From Clostridia bacterium (GTDB lineage: Bacteria > Bacillota > Clostridia > Christensenellales > Aristaeellaceae), in the NCBI GenBank assembly GCA_017448975.1, contig JAFSKN010000062.1, positions 1 to 43,430 of the forward strand: a stretch of 43,430 nt of DNA, in the 5' to 3' direction. Below the pieces are notes generated by a model. That model had not been told where the DNA came from, searched no databases, and was given only the letters and a program-made list of their open reading frames with translations. Below are positions 1 to 8,489 of this stretch, in pieces. Position 1 is the stretch's first letter; each line of letters begins with the position of its first letter. The position numbers and the translations under genes are program-made.

Positions 1-217
1 AGTTCCGCAGGCTCAATAGTCGCAACTCCCCTTCATGGGGAGATTGCTCCTTTTCGCCTGATCTCACCGCCGATGAGATTCCCGCCACTGGCGGTCATCG
101 GCGGTTCGTCCCCCGACCAGGGGCGTGACGCCCCTGGACCCTCACTTGGCGAAATAACTTGTGCGGGTATTCCGAACAAGCACCGCCTGCCGCGCTGGGG
201 TTTATGAAAGCATGAAC

Positions 218-353
218 GCTTCTGGCCCATAGAAAGCCGGGAAAATCCTTGGGGGAGAAAGCGAGCTTTTTCCCCCCCCCAAGGATTTATTCCCCGGCTT
301 TCCCCGGATGCAATGCATCCGGGTTGGCGGCTTTCAGCCGCCGGGCCAGAAGC
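218..353. repeat. Nested multi-stem inverted repeat, outer stem GCTTCTGGCC
   Basis: The outer arms GCTTCTGGCC (218-227) and GGCCAGAAGC (344-353) are perfectly complementary. Inside them AAGCCGGG (234-241) pairs with CCCGGCTT (293-300). AAATCCTTGGGG (243-254) pairs with CCCCAAGGATTT (near 277-288). Two further small hairpins follow: a near-palindrome around CCGGATGC/GCATCCGG at 304-322 and GGCGGC/GCCGCC at 326-342. The same ten-base outer arms recur at 17196-17234 around a different inner hairpin, so this is a repeat family with variable cores. Confidence 0.7.
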
Positions 354-433
354 AAACGGCAGCATGTTTGGCTTTATTCAAAGCGGCAGCGGGAAAATGC
401 TTGCTCACAAAGTCAAGAAGAATCCGCTATTGA

Positions 434-485
434 GAGTCCAGGGAGGTCACCTCCCTGGTGGGGCGCGGGGCAAGGCCCCGCAGGG
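434..485. repeat. Two-hairpin dispersed repeat, copy B
   Basis: GTCCAGG is followed by the stem CAGGGAGG/CCTCCCTG, then TGGTGGGGCGC, then the stem CGGGGC/GCCCCG. The layout matches copies near 118-143 (first hairpin only), 3904-3985, 17064-17114 (opposite orientation) and 17308-17361. The stems differ in sequence but keep their pairing, while the linkers GTCCAG and TGGTGGGG are kept in primary sequence. Confidence 0.65.
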
Positions 486-548
486 TTCTCCCCGACAAAT
501 CCCAATTTCTCATTCATGCATGAGCCCTGCATATGCGTCGCCCGACAG

Positions 549-577
549 TTGAAAAAAACGGCGGAAACGGATATAAT
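549..577 (+). promoter_or_regulatory. Sigma-A-type promoter of the alpha-galactosidase gene
   Basis: TTGAAA at 549-554 and a perfect TATAAT at 572-577 are separated by exactly 17 bp. They lie about 43 bp before the chosen start codon at 620. No operator-like palindrome is evident between the promoter and the gene. Confidence 0.75.
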
Positions 578-619
578 GAACGCAGAATTTCGGAATGAAC
601 GAGGATGGAGAGGATTGTC

Positions 620-2791
620 ATGATCACCTTTGACCCTGAGCGCAGGCTGTTTCACCTGCGCAATGAAAGCGTTTCTTTGGTGCTGTGCCTGCGGCCCGAC
701 GAGGAAGGGACCCTGGAACTGCTGATGGCCTATTTGGGCGCTCCGCTGCATGATCCCGCCGCCTGCCTGCACCTGATCAACCAAGGGGAAGGCGCGTCCT
801 TTGATTCCCTGCGCCAGGCCCTGCCTTACGCCTGCCCCACGGAGGGACGGGGCGATTACCGCCCCGCTCTGGTATGCGCCGTCGATCAGCAAGGCCAGCG
901 GTGCACCGAACTGTTTTATGAAGGCCACCACATCGAAACGGGGAAACCCCGTTTAGACGGCCTGCCCGCCTCCTATGTGGAAAAAACGGAAGAAGCGGAA
1001 ACCCTGGAAATCATCCTGCGGGACGGGCTGACCGGTCTCACCGCCCGCCTGCGCTATACCCTGTTCGCCGCCCTGCCCGTGATCGCCGCGAGCATCCTGT
1101 ATGAAAACGGGGGCAAAAACCCGCTGACATTGACCTGCGCGGGCAGCGCCTGCGTTACCCTGCCGGGGCGGTATGATCTTATGCACCTGCACGGGGCCTG
1201 GGCCAAGGAGCGGAGCGTCGAGCGGCTCTCCCCCGCCGTCCTGACCCGCTGCCTGTCCTCCAGCCGCGGCGCGTCCGGCCACGAGCACAACCCCTTCGCC
1301 GTGCTGGCGGCCCCGGACGCGGACGAGTTCTCCGGGGAATGCGTGGGCGCTGCCCTCATGTACAGCGGCGATTTCCAGATCAGCGCCGATGAAAACGCCT
1401 ACGGCTCCACCCGCCTGACCTTGGGCCTGAATCCCCGCACCTTCTGCTGGCGGCTGGGACCCGGAAAATCCTTCCAAAGCCCGGAAGCCCTGATCGCTTA
1501 TTCCGATGCTGGCCTGAACGCCATGAGCCAGGCCCTGCACAGCCTGATCCGGAAGCACGTATGCCGGGGCTATTGGCGGGACCGGGAGAGGCCCATCCTG
1601 ATCAACAACTGGGAAGCCACCTATTTTGATTTCAATCACGAAAAAATCCTGCAAATCGCCCGGAGCGCCGCGGAGACGGGCATCGAGCTGTTCGCGCTGG
1701 ACGACGGCTGGTTCGGCAAGCGGAACACCGACAACTGTTCCTTAGGCGATTGGGTGGTGAACCGGGAAAAGCTGCCCGGGGGCCTTTCCGCTTTGGCGAA
1801 GGCTATCAACGATTTGGGCCTGAAATTCGGCCTGTGGTTCGAGCCGGAAATGGTGAGCCCGGACAGCGATCTGTACCGCGCCCATCCCGATTGGTGCCTT
1901 CATGCCGAGGGCAGGCGGCGCACCACCGCCCGGAATCAATTGATCCTGGATATGTCCCGGAAGGACGTGCAGGATTACGTGATCGAAGCGGTGTCCGGCG
2001 TCTTGCGGAGCGCACCCATTGCTTATGTGAAATGGGATATGAACCGCAATTTCAAAGAAGCGGGCTCCGCCCTGCTCACCGACGGACGGCAGGGCGAAAT
2101 CGGCCATCGGTACATGTTAGGCCTGTACCGGGTGCTGGAAGAAATCACCGCCGCCTTCCCCCAGGTGCTGTTTGAAAGCTGCTCCGGGGGCGGCGGACGC
2201 TTCGACGCGGGCATGCTCTACTATATGCCCCAGACCTGGACCAGCGACGATACCGACGCCGTGGAGCGCCTGCGCATCCAGTACGGCACCAGCCTGTGCT
2301 ATCCCACCAGCGCCATGGGGGCCCACGTGTCCGCCGTGCCCAACCATCAGGCGGGCCGCGTGACCAGCATGCGCACGCGGGGAGACGTGGCCTTGGGCGG
2401 CAATTTCGGCTATGAACTGGACCTGTCCGCCCAAACGCCGGAGGACATGGAGGAAATCCGCCGTCAGGTGAAGCAGGTGAAGGCCCTGCGCCGCACCACC
2501 CAGCAGGGAACGTTCACCCGCCTGCAAAGCCCCTTTGAAAACAACATCGCCGCCTGGCAGTTCGCCGATGAAAACCGGGTGATTCTCTGCGCGTACCGGG
2601 TGCTGAACCATCCCAACGCCGGGCCCGCTTTCATCCGCCTGAAGAATGTGCCGGAGGGCGTGTATACCGCCCCGGACGGCAGCAACCTCTCCGCAAACGA
2701 CCTTATGCGCGCCGGGGTGGCCCTTTCCTTCCCCCACGGGGATTTCGCTTCCCGCGTGATGGTGTTTGAGAAACAGACACAAAACGGCTAA
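620..2791 (+). CDS. Alpha-galactosidase, glycoside hydrolase family 36
   Basis: This enzyme releases terminal alpha-1,6-linked galactose from raffinose-type oligosaccharides or galactomannan. It is probably cytoplasmic, as no signal peptide is seen. The 723-residue length is typical of bacterial GH36. The catalytic domain has the nucleophile Asp in KWDMNR (D473) and the acid/base Asp in TSDDTD (D543). Their 70-residue spacing matches characterised family members. The motif CSGGGGRFD lies between them, and a beta-sandwich domain precedes the barrel. An upstream in-frame ATG at 605 exists, but GGAGAGG at 607-613 is correctly spaced for the ATG at 620, and family members begin with a similar MI.FD sequence. 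The gene has its own promoter and no sugar transporter beside it. Confidence 0.93.
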   Translation: MITFDPERRLFHLRNESVSLVLCLRPDEEGTLELLMAYLGAPLHDPAACLHLINQGEGASFDSLRQALPYACPTEGRGDYRPALVCAVDQQGQRCTELFYEGHHIETGKPRLDGLPASYVEKTEEAETLEIILRDGLTGLTARLRYTLFAALPVIAASILYENGGKNPLTLTCAGSACVTLPGRYDLMHLHGAWAKERSVERLSPAVLTRCLSSSRGASGHEHNPFAVLAAPDADEFSGECVGAALMYSGDFQISADENAYGSTRLTLGLNPRTFCWRLGPGKSFQSPEALIAYSDAGLNAMSQALHSLIRKHVCRGYWRDRERPILINNWEATYFDFNHEKILQIARSAAETGIELFALDDGWFGKRNTDNCSLGDWVVNREKLPGGLSALAKAINDLGLKFGLWFEPEMVSPDSDLYRAHPDWCLHAEGRRRTTARNQLILDMSRKDVQDYVIEAVSGVLRSAPIAYVKWDMNRNFKEAGSALLTDGRQGEIGHRYMLGLYRVLEEITAAFPQVLFESCSGGGGRFDAGMLYYMPQTWTSDDTDAVERLRIQYGTSLCYPTSAMGAHVSAVPNHQAGRVTSMRTRGDVALGGNFGYELDLSAQTPEDMEEIRRQVKQVKALRRTTQQGTFTRLQSPFENNIAAWQFADENRVILCAYRVLNHPNAGPAFIRLKNVPEGVYTAPDGSNLSANDLMRAGVALSFPHGDFASRVMVFEKQTQNG

Positions 2792-2811
2792 GGAGAATTT
2801 TGGAATTGCTC

Positions 2812-2840
2812 TTGACTAACCCCACTTCATTCCTTATACT
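2812..2840 (+). promoter_or_regulatory. Strong sigma-A-type promoter of the Tat-exported flavoprotein gene
   Basis: TTGACT at 2812-2817 and TATACT at 2835-2840 have a 17-bp spacer. A strong ribosome binding site, AGGGAGGAGA at 2861-2870, follows before the ATG at 2877. The good promoter and RBS suggest high expression. Confidence 0.8.
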
Positions 2841-2876
2841 GGACACAGAAAACCCAAATAAGGGAGGAGAGCGTTT

Positions 2877-3815
2877 ATGAACAAAGAACTGACCCGCCGC
2901 GATTTCCTGCGCAATGCCGGTAAGGTGACCTTAGGGGCCGCCGCGCTGACCGCTTATCCCGTTTCCATGGCCGCCGCTGAGGAAACCACCCCCGTCTGGC
3001 CGTGGAAGTATGTGCCCATGGATAAAGACGCGCTGCTGAAGCACTGCTATGAAATGTTTTATCAGTACGGCGGCTGCGGAGCCGGCTGCTTCGGCGGCAT
3101 CGTGGACATTTTCAGCGAAGTCACAGGCTATCCCTACAACGAGCTGATCCCCGGCAAGGCTTTCGGCCTGATGGCCGGCGGCTACGGCACGGGCACCCTC
3201 TGCGGTTCCCTGGCCGGGGCGCTGACCTTCATCGGCCTGGTATGCCAGCCCGCCGACGCCAACGCGGTCCGCAATGAACTGTTCGCCTGGTACCGGGAGC
3301 ATGCCTTCCCCGCCTACCAGCCCGAATTTGAATCCATCACCACCGTGGCCCACTCCGTCAACTGCACCGATTCCGTGGGCATCTACATGGCCGCCACCGG
3401 CTACAAGATGGCCGATCCCGAACGGAAAGCCCGCTGCGCCGCCGTCACCGCCGAGGTGGCCGTCAAGACCATTACCCTGCTGAACGTGCTCTACGGCTAT
3501 GAAGAAGCGGAACCTGTGGAAGAAGCGCCCGCCGCGGACGCCGCTCTCGCCGCCAACGAATACATCGGCGTGGGCGTCAGCGAAATCGGCGGTGAAATCA
3601 AGGTGAAGGTGACCATGGACGGGGACAAGATCGCCAAGATCGACGTGCTCAGCCACAACGAGACCGCCGGCATCAGCGATCCCGCCTTCAAGACCCTGCC
3701 CGACGCCATCATCGCCGCCAATTCCACCCAGGTGGACGCCGTTACCGGCGCGACCAAGACTTCCGAAGCCCTCATCGCCGCCGTCAACGACGCCCTGAGC
3801 AAGGTCGGCAAGTGA
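2877..3815 (+). CDS. Tat-exported C_GCAxxG_C_C family protein with C-terminal FMN-binding domain
   Basis: The protein has 312 residues. It begins with a twin-arginine signal (TRRDFLR, then a hydrophobic stretch ending near AAAEE at about residue 35), so it is exported folded. Residues of about 50-205 carry the C_GCAxxG_C_C fold, with YGGCGAGCFGG near residue 65-75 and later single cysteines. This fold is usually linked to redox or metal chemistry. An acidic Ala/Pro/Glu linker (about 208-225) leads to an FMN-binding domain ending in DAVTGATKTS (about 287-296). In that family the Thr of the GAT motif receives FMN covalently from the flavin transferase ApbE. I infer an extracytoplasmic flavoprotein carrying electrons, perhaps to a metal centre. 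No ApbE or partner gene lies nearby. Confidence 0.82.
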   Translation: MNKELTRRDFLRNAGKVTLGAAALTAYPVSMAAAEETTPVWPWKYVPMDKDALLKHCYEMFYQYGGCGAGCFGGIVDIFSEVTGYPYNELIPGKAFGLMAGGYGTGTLCGSLAGALTFIGLVCQPADANAVRNELFAWYREHAFPAYQPEFESITTVAHSVNCTDSVGIYMAATGYKMADPERKARCAAVTAEVAVKTITLLNVLYGYEEAEPVEEAPAADAALAANEYIGVGVSEIGGEIKVKVTMDGDKIAKIDVLSHNETAGISDPAFKTLPDAIIAANSTQVDAVTGATKTSEALIAAVNDALSKVGK

Positions 3816-3840
3816 TTCAAACGCTTTAAACGAAAAAAGC

Positions 3841-3884
3841 GGGACGTTCCTTCCTTTGCCGGGAGGGAACGCCCTGTTTTTTTG
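3841..3884 (+). terminator. Rho-independent terminator of the flavoprotein gene
   Basis: The arms GGGACGTTCCTTCC and GGGAGGGAACGCCC form a 13-bp stem with one bulged A and a six-base loop. A run of seven T follows at about 3877-3883. Confidence 0.85.
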
Positions 3885-3903
3885 TTTGATGAAAGAGACG
3901 GAG

Positions 3904-3985
3904 CAGGGGCCTCCGCGGCCCCTGACCCTGCGGCAAGGGATTTCATCCCTTGCATCTCCCTGGTGGGATGTGGGGCAAAGCCACA
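3904..3985. repeat. Two-hairpin dispersed repeat, copy C, between convergent genes
   Basis: CAGGGGCC/GGCCCCTG, then CAAGGGAT/ATCCCTTG, then CTCCCTGGTGGGATGTGGGGCAAAGCCACA. The last part aligns with the TGGTGGGGCGCGGGGC segment of the other copies. This copy sits in the gap between two convergent genes, where it could also act as a transcription stop. Confidence 0.55.
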
Positions 3986-4005
3986 CCGTGCTCTTTGTCA
4001 GCAGT

Positions 4006-6423
4006 TCATCCGTTGCTGTACAAATCCAGATCAGCCAAAATTACTTCGCCGTCCTCGGTGATGTAAGCGTAGGCCCGCTGAGTCCAGTACCCATATTCCG
4101 CGTCCCAGCCGAAAAAGGTCACGATCCACAGCGGTTCGTCGGACTGATACAGGGCGTCTACCCAGGCGTTCACGTCAAATACGGCGTTGCATTTCAAATC
4201 GTCGATCCAGGCCGCGCCGACACGTTCGTCGCCCGCTTCATGAACGGCCCGAAGGGCGATTTCTATGGCCTGCTCCCGTGTGAGCTTTCCCTCCTTGGGG
4301 AAGCTATGATAGTACACCCTTTCCTCGGAAAAGTTTTCCGCGTTCCAGGAAGAAAAGAATTGCTCCATGACCTGACATTCATAGGGCCACATGGCGCTGT
4401 CGCCGCCGTACAGGACGCACCATTCCGCGTATTTCTGATCGAAATTCTCCACGGTAACGCCCCATTCGTCCACGATCTGCCCCAATTTTTCCCAATGCTC
4501 CTGCGGGGCGAAATCCATGCCCCACATCCAGGGCCTGCCGTTTTCCAGGGGGGCGGGGGTGGTCATGGGCTGGGCGAAGGAAACGTCGCGGGTGCGCAGG
4601 CCCGGTGCCCGGCTGTCGAAGCTCTCCAGCTGGAACACCTCGCCCAGCCTGCTTTCCATCCACACCGCGCCGAGGCGCACGCCGTCGGGCCGGTACAGGT
4701 TCACCTCCCAGGCGTTATGCCCCTCATACTGGTAGTTGAACCAGAAGGAGAAAGCGCCTGTCAGGGTGCTCACTTCCAAATCGGGCACGGCTTCCGCGTA
4801 TTCCTGCTTGAAGGCGGCTTTGGCGATGCTCAGCGCTTCCTCCTGGGAAATGTCGCCGTTTGTGGGCAGGCCGGGGAAGTTGATGACGTCCAAATTCGGT
4901 TCGTCTCCCAATTGGGTCAGTATCTCGATGGCCTGGGCCTCCAGGGGCCAGAAATTGGTGTCATAGCCGTATTGTTCCACCCAGCCCAAATAGAGTTCGT
5001 CTTCCGTTTCTTCGCTGTATCCCGTGGCGTTGAGCCTCTCCCAGTACCATTCCGGCGCGACGTCCGTATTGCCCCAGAAGGCGGGCAGACGCCAGCCGGG
5101 CACGGGATTGGGGGTGGGGGTATCGTGGAAAGAACTGGGCTGGAGCCTGTGTTCCCGCCAGTATTCCTCGGTCACGTATTCCCGCCACACGGCAAAGTCC
5201 GCGGTTTGATCCGTATCGACGGTCAGGGCTTCCCCGGTTTTCGCGTCCAGCTGGGCGTAAACGTATCCGCCCTGGACTTTCAGCGTCACCTTCCACACCG
5301 GTTTCCCGTCCGCTTCCATGCACACCGCCACCTGGGAATGGCTGTACAGAGTATCGTAGTCCTGATTTCCGCAGGCTTCCTTCGCTTTTTCGATGGCCGC
5401 TTCCTTGGAAATCATGGTATCATCCGGGATCAGGTAGGTCATATTCAGGATTGGGTATTCCCGGTCGAGAAAAGGCGCGTATTCTTCCATTGTCAGCCGG
5501 CGCCGCATGGCCTTCTGGTATTGCAGCAGCATTTCGCTGTCCCAATTGATGAAGCCGTACTGGTCGCCGTATACCCGCATGAACCGGTCGAAGATATACT
5601 GCCCGTGGGTCAGATAGGACGCGCCGAAGATGCCATCCACGGTGTATTCGTTCTTGATGTTTCCGGCGCTGTCCAGGGCCAGGCAGTAATCCGTGCCGTA
5701 CAGGTCCAGGGCCTCGTAATTTAGATTCCATTGCCGGTATTTCATTCCTTCTCCCAACTGGAATTCCCGGTAGGTCATGAAGCGCCGGTACTTGTCCGAG
5801 TCGTCCAGATCCGCGTCCGGGTCGTATTTCTCATGAATGAAATCCCGGGCGATTTGGAGGATTTCTTCCTGTGTACGCTCGTCCCCCTCGGGCAGCACGT
5901 TCACCTGGGGGCCTTCCTGCAGCCCCACGGCGATGAGCATCTGCTCGTACCAGTGCTGCACCTCGATGGGCCAGGCGTGGGGATAGAAGCCGTACTCGGT
6001 CTTGACGAAACGGCGCATCAGTTCTTCCTTGAAATAGCCCGTTTCGTCTAAGTGGGTCAGGCGGTACATGTCCTCGTCACTCAATACCAGATTGTTTTCC
6101 GCCGCGATGCGCAATATTTCTTCAATTTCTTCTTTCGTAAAGCTGTCGGAAGAGGTTTCCGCCGCCTTGGGGGCCATGATCTTGTCCACAAAATCCCTGC
6201 CGCCCAGCAGCACCGCCGCCAGGGCGGTCACGGCCAGCAGGGCCAGCAAGCAGGCCAGGGCAAGGCCCACGGAGAATTTTCTTTTCACGGTTTTTTCCTC
6301 CCTCTTGGGTCGTCCGGCGGGCATGGAAAGGATCAGTTCCTTCATTTCCCGCTCAAAATCAGCCGGAAGGGGAGGCAGAGCAGCGTTCATGAAATCCTTG
6401 TTTGCATGCAGGGTACGCTTCAT
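4006..6423 (-). CDS. Membrane-anchored anti-sigma-like sensor with PepSY-like repeats
   Basis: The protein has 805 residues. A cytoplasmic N-terminus of about 48 residues ends in a basic stretch and is followed by one transmembrane helix (about 50-73). The remaining 730 residues are predicted outside. That part holds several PepSY-like modules marked by RTQEEILQIARDF, ISKEAAIEKAKEAC, ISQEEALSIAKAAF and LTREQAIEIALRAV. A second repeat, G(F/T/S)..(H/N/M)(A/F)WP(I/L/Y)E.Q, occurs three times. Its ATG overlaps the stop of the ECF sigma gene by four bases (ATGA), which implies translational coupling. I infer that the short inner domain binds the sigma factor and the outer modules sense an envelope condition. 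No zinc-finger anti-sigma motif is visible, so the anti-sigma role rests on context. Confidence 0.72.
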   Translation of the reverse strand: MKRTLHANKDFMNAALPPLPADFEREMKELILSMPAGRPKREEKTVKRKFSVGLALACLLALLAVTALAAVLLGGRDFVDKIMAPKAAETSSDSFTKEEIEEILRIAAENNLVLSDEDMYRLTHLDETGYFKEELMRRFVKTEYGFYPHAWPIEVQHWYEQMLIAVGLQEGPQVNVLPEGDERTQEEILQIARDFIHEKYDPDADLDDSDKYRRFMTYREFQLGEGMKYRQWNLNYEALDLYGTDYCLALDSAGNIKNEYTVDGIFGASYLTHGQYIFDRFMRVYGDQYGFINWDSEMLLQYQKAMRRRLTMEEYAPFLDREYPILNMTYLIPDDTMISKEAAIEKAKEACGNQDYDTLYSHSQVAVCMEADGKPVWKVTLKVQGGYVYAQLDAKTGEALTVDTDQTADFAVWREYVTEEYWREHRLQPSSFHDTPTPNPVPGWRLPAFWGNTDVAPEWYWERLNATGYSEETEDELYLGWVEQYGYDTNFWPLEAQAIEILTQLGDEPNLDVINFPGLPTNGDISQEEALSIAKAAFKQEYAEAVPDLEVSTLTGAFSFWFNYQYEGHNAWEVNLYRPDGVRLGAVWMESRLGEVFQLESFDSRAPGLRTRDVSFAQPMTTPAPLENGRPWMWGMDFAPQEHWEKLGQIVDEWGVTVENFDQKYAEWCVLYGGDSAMWPYECQVMEQFFSSWNAENFSEERVYYHSFPKEGKLTREQAIEIALRAVHEAGDERVGAAWIDDLKCNAVFDVNAWVDALYQSDEPLWIVTFFGWDAEYGYWTQRAYAYITEDGEVILADLDLYSNG

Positions 6424-6893
6424 TCAAACGTCACCTCCCGATCCAGGGTTTTCCGAAGGGCTTTTCGCGCGCGATGAAGCCTGTTTTTGAAAGTCGTTAC
6501 CGGGATGCCGAGGGCCTGCGCCGCTTCCTTTTCAGACAGATCCTGCATGTACTTGAGCAGCAGGGGCAAGCGCAAATCCTCTGAAAGGGCAAATATGGCG
6601 TCGTATAATTCCCGATAGTCGGGGGACATTTGCACGACAGCCGGGGGCAGTTCCGTGGGAAACACCCGCATCCTGTACCGCTGGATGTTCCGCGCCTCGT
6701 TGATCACGATGCGGGTGAGATACCAGCGGAATTTCCCCGGCCGGGCGTTCTCTTTCTTTTCCCAGCCTTTGAGCAGTGCCTGCTGTACCGCGTCCCGGGC
6801 GTCCGCGTCGCAGCGCAGGATGCCCATAGCGAGCCTGTACAGCATGGGCAGCGCCTCCTGGGCGACGCGCTCATATTCCTGGCGATCAGCCAT
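6420..6893 (-). CDS. ECF-type RNA polymerase sigma factor
   Basis: This 157-residue protein has the two-domain layout of ECF sigma factors. Region 2 is residues 1-75, with ARDAVQQALLKGWEK and the FRWYLTRIVINEARN helix. A short linker leads to region 4 (about 105-152), with the HTH stretch LSEKEAAQALGIPVTTFKNRLHRAR. It should direct RNA polymerase to its own target promoters when released by the downstream membrane protein, whose gene overlaps by four bases. GGGAGT lies upstream of the ATG at 6893. Many such sigma factors control their own operon; I did not identify a matching promoter here. Confidence 0.9.
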   Translation of the reverse strand: MADRQEYERVAQEALPMLYRLAMGILRCDADARDAVQQALLKGWEKKENARPGKFRWYLTRIVINEARNIQRYRMRVFPTELPPAVVQMSPDYRELYDAIFALSEDLRLPLLLKYMQDLSEKEAAQALGIPVTTFKNRLHRARKALRKTLDREVTFE

Positions 6894-6989
6894 CCAAAGT
6901 AACTCCCTTCAAAAACAATGTGCAGAATATTCTCACATCAATAAGACGGAGGAAAACCGGTTTCGTTTCATCCGCAATGAAAAAAACTG

Positions 6990-7018
6990 TTGACAAACGA
7001 TATTATTGCGGATATACT
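6990..7018 (+). promoter_or_regulatory. Consensus promoter of the ATPase-nuclease gene
   Basis: A perfect TTGACA at 6990-6995 and TATACT at 7013-7018 are separated by 17 bp. This is among the best promoters in the window. It lies in the 209-bp gap between the divergent sigma gene and the ATPase gene. Confidence 0.82.
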
Positions 7019-7030
7019 TGGGTCAGAAAT

Positions 7031-7069
7031 TTTACAGAATAAATTTTCAGAGAAAGTTTGTTCTGTAAA
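7031..7069. promoter_or_regulatory. Inverted repeat just downstream of the promoter
   Basis: TTTACAGAA at 7031-7039 and TTCTGTAAA at 7061-7069 are perfect nine-base inverted arms separated by 21 bp. They begin about 12 bp after the -10 box, so they lie at or after the transcription start. They could be a repressor operator or a 5' UTR hairpin. No terminator-like T-run follows. The role is inferred from position only. Confidence 0.5.
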
Positions 7070-7102
7070 GTAAATCATTCGGAATGACAGGGGGGGATCA
7101 GC

Positions 7103-8482
7103 ATGTTCCTTGGCAGAGAAAAAGAACTGGCGGAGATGGAAAAAGCGCTTTCTTCCGATCGGAAGACGGCGATTTTGATTTACGGCAAGCGCAGAGTGGG
7201 GAAATCCACGCTGATTCGGCAGGCGGCGAAGGATTTTTCGGGCGCCATCATCAATCATTTGTGCGTGCAAAGCACCTTTGAAGGGAACCTGGATTTGATT
7301 TACCGCAGCGTATGCCAGGCGCTGGGCTTGCCGTTTATGCGGTTTGGCTCGCTGTTTGACATGATGGATTTCCTGAAAAATCAAAATCAAAAAATCCTGC
7401 TGATCATCGACGAATACCCCTATTTGAAGCAGACGAAAAAGCAAAATGAGGTGGATTCCTATTTGCAGGCGGTCATTGATCGGATGCCGCCCAATGTGAA
7501 GCTGATTTTGTGCGGCTCCTATATCGCCATCATGAAAGAGCTCCTGACGGAGGGCAACCCGCTGTTCGGGCGGTTTTCGCTGATCCTGCATATCCGGGAT
7601 TTTGATTATTGGGATGCCGCACGGTTTTCTCCCGAGCTTTCGGTTCGGGAGAAAGCGGCGTATTACGCGGTGTTTGGCGGGTCGCCGTATGTGCTGGAAA
7701 ATCTGGATTATACGCAGTCCATACGGGAAAATATCCTGCGTCTGGTGCTGCCTGAAACGGGCCTCATTCGTTCGCATATCGAAAATATCATGCTGAACGA
7801 GATCAGAAAGAGCTTCGACACCCGTATTCTGGAAACACTGGGCAATGGGAAGCGACGGTACAGCGAGATTTCCGACGCGCTTAAAATGGAAGAAACGGGT
7901 CTTCTGGAAAAACAGCTCAAAATCCTTTTGAACATGGAAACGATCCAGAAAACGGAACCGATCAACCGGCGGGGCGACAAAAAGAAAAAGTTTTACGAAA
8001 TCGTGGATAACCTGATGCGCTTTTACTTTACCTTCATTTTCGGGGCGGCGGGAACGATCACCCGAATCGGCGAGAAGCAGTTCTACCGCATGTACATCGA
8101 AGGGGAAAGGATGCGCCAGTTTGTCAGCCGGCGGTTGGAAGGAATCGCGCTGCAATACTTTCACCGGATGGCTGGAACCGGCGATTATGCGGATGTTCTG
8201 GATTTTGGAAGCTATTGGTACGACGATCCCATCGGCAAAACCAACGGGGAGTTTGACTGTGTGCTCAAACGGCAGGGGGAAAAGTACGATTTCTTCGAGT
8301 GCAAGTATTATGACCGCGCGATGACGCTGGAAGAGTGCCAGCGGGAGGAAGCGCAGGTGCGGCAGCAGCCGGGGCTGGCAGTATCCAAGGTGGGCTTCGT
8401 CTGTACGGGAGGGTTTGATTATGAAGACACAGGAGAATACGCTTTGATTGACGGAACGATGCTATACAGGAATCAGGCGTGA
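7103..8482 (+). CDS. P-loop ATPase with C-terminal PD-(D/E)XK-like domain (ATPase_2/DUF234 type)
   Basis: The protein has 459 residues. It opens with FLGREKEL, typical of the archaeal-type ATPase_2 family. Walker A is GKRRVGKST (28-36) and Walker B is ILLIIDEYPYL (near residue 100). The middle carries a winged-helix-like segment (about 245-285). The C-terminal part contains EFD (D385) followed by ECKYY (E399, K401), the spacing of a PD-(D/E)XK nuclease core; this domain is often labelled DUF234. Such genes occur singly in archaea and anaerobic bacteria. Their role is unproven, with DNA processing or defence suggested. GGGGGG at 7090-7096 serves the ATG at 7103. It is a single-gene transcript between its own promoter and terminator. 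Confidence 0.82.
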   Translation: MFLGREKELAEMEKALSSDRKTAILIYGKRRVGKSTLIRQAAKDFSGAIINHLCVQSTFEGNLDLIYRSVCQALGLPFMRFGSLFDMMDFLKNQNQKILLIIDEYPYLKQTKKQNEVDSYLQAVIDRMPPNVKLILCGSYIAIMKELLTEGNPLFGRFSLILHIRDFDYWDAARFSPELSVREKAAYYAVFGGSPYVLENLDYTQSIRENILRLVLPETGLIRSHIENIMLNEIRKSFDTRILETLGNGKRRYSEISDALKMEETGLLEKQLKILLNMETIQKTEPINRRGDKKKKFYEIVDNLMRFYFTFIFGAAGTITRIGEKQFYRMYIEGERMRQFVSRRLEGIALQYFHRMAGTGDYADVLDFGSYWYDDPIGKTNGEFDCVLKRQGEKYDFFECKYYDRAMTLEECQREEAQVRQQPGLAVSKVGFVCTGGFDYEDTGEYALIDGTMLYRNQA

Positions 8483-8489
8483 TAAAGAA

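Larger units (their letters stand above)
1..548. other. Non-coding, hairpin-dense intergenic region
   Basis: I see no convincing gene here; the short open frames are low-complexity and have no ribosome binding site. The stretch is packed with inverted repeats. CTCCCC/GGGGAG lies at 27-42. CCGCCGATG pairs with CATCGGCGG at 68-105, with an inner CCGCCA/TGGCGG. CAGGGGCG/CGCCCCTG lies at 118-135. A large nested hairpin covers 218-353, and a two-hairpin repeat copy covers 434-485. The hairpins resemble dispersed repeats, and some copies are found again near 3.9 kb and 17.1-17.4 kb. Confidence 0.7.

Noticed and set aside
2931-3986. Long minus-strand open frame opposite the Tat-exported flavoprotein
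   Set aside because: Extreme Gly/His/Val composition, no motif, and the plus-strand protein has clear domains, promoter and terminator.
3856-5724. Long plus-strand open frame opposite the anti-sigma-like gene
   Set aside because: It is an antisense shadow of GC-rich coding sequence, with a His/Gly/Val/Pro-rich composition, no ribosome binding site and no recognisable motif.
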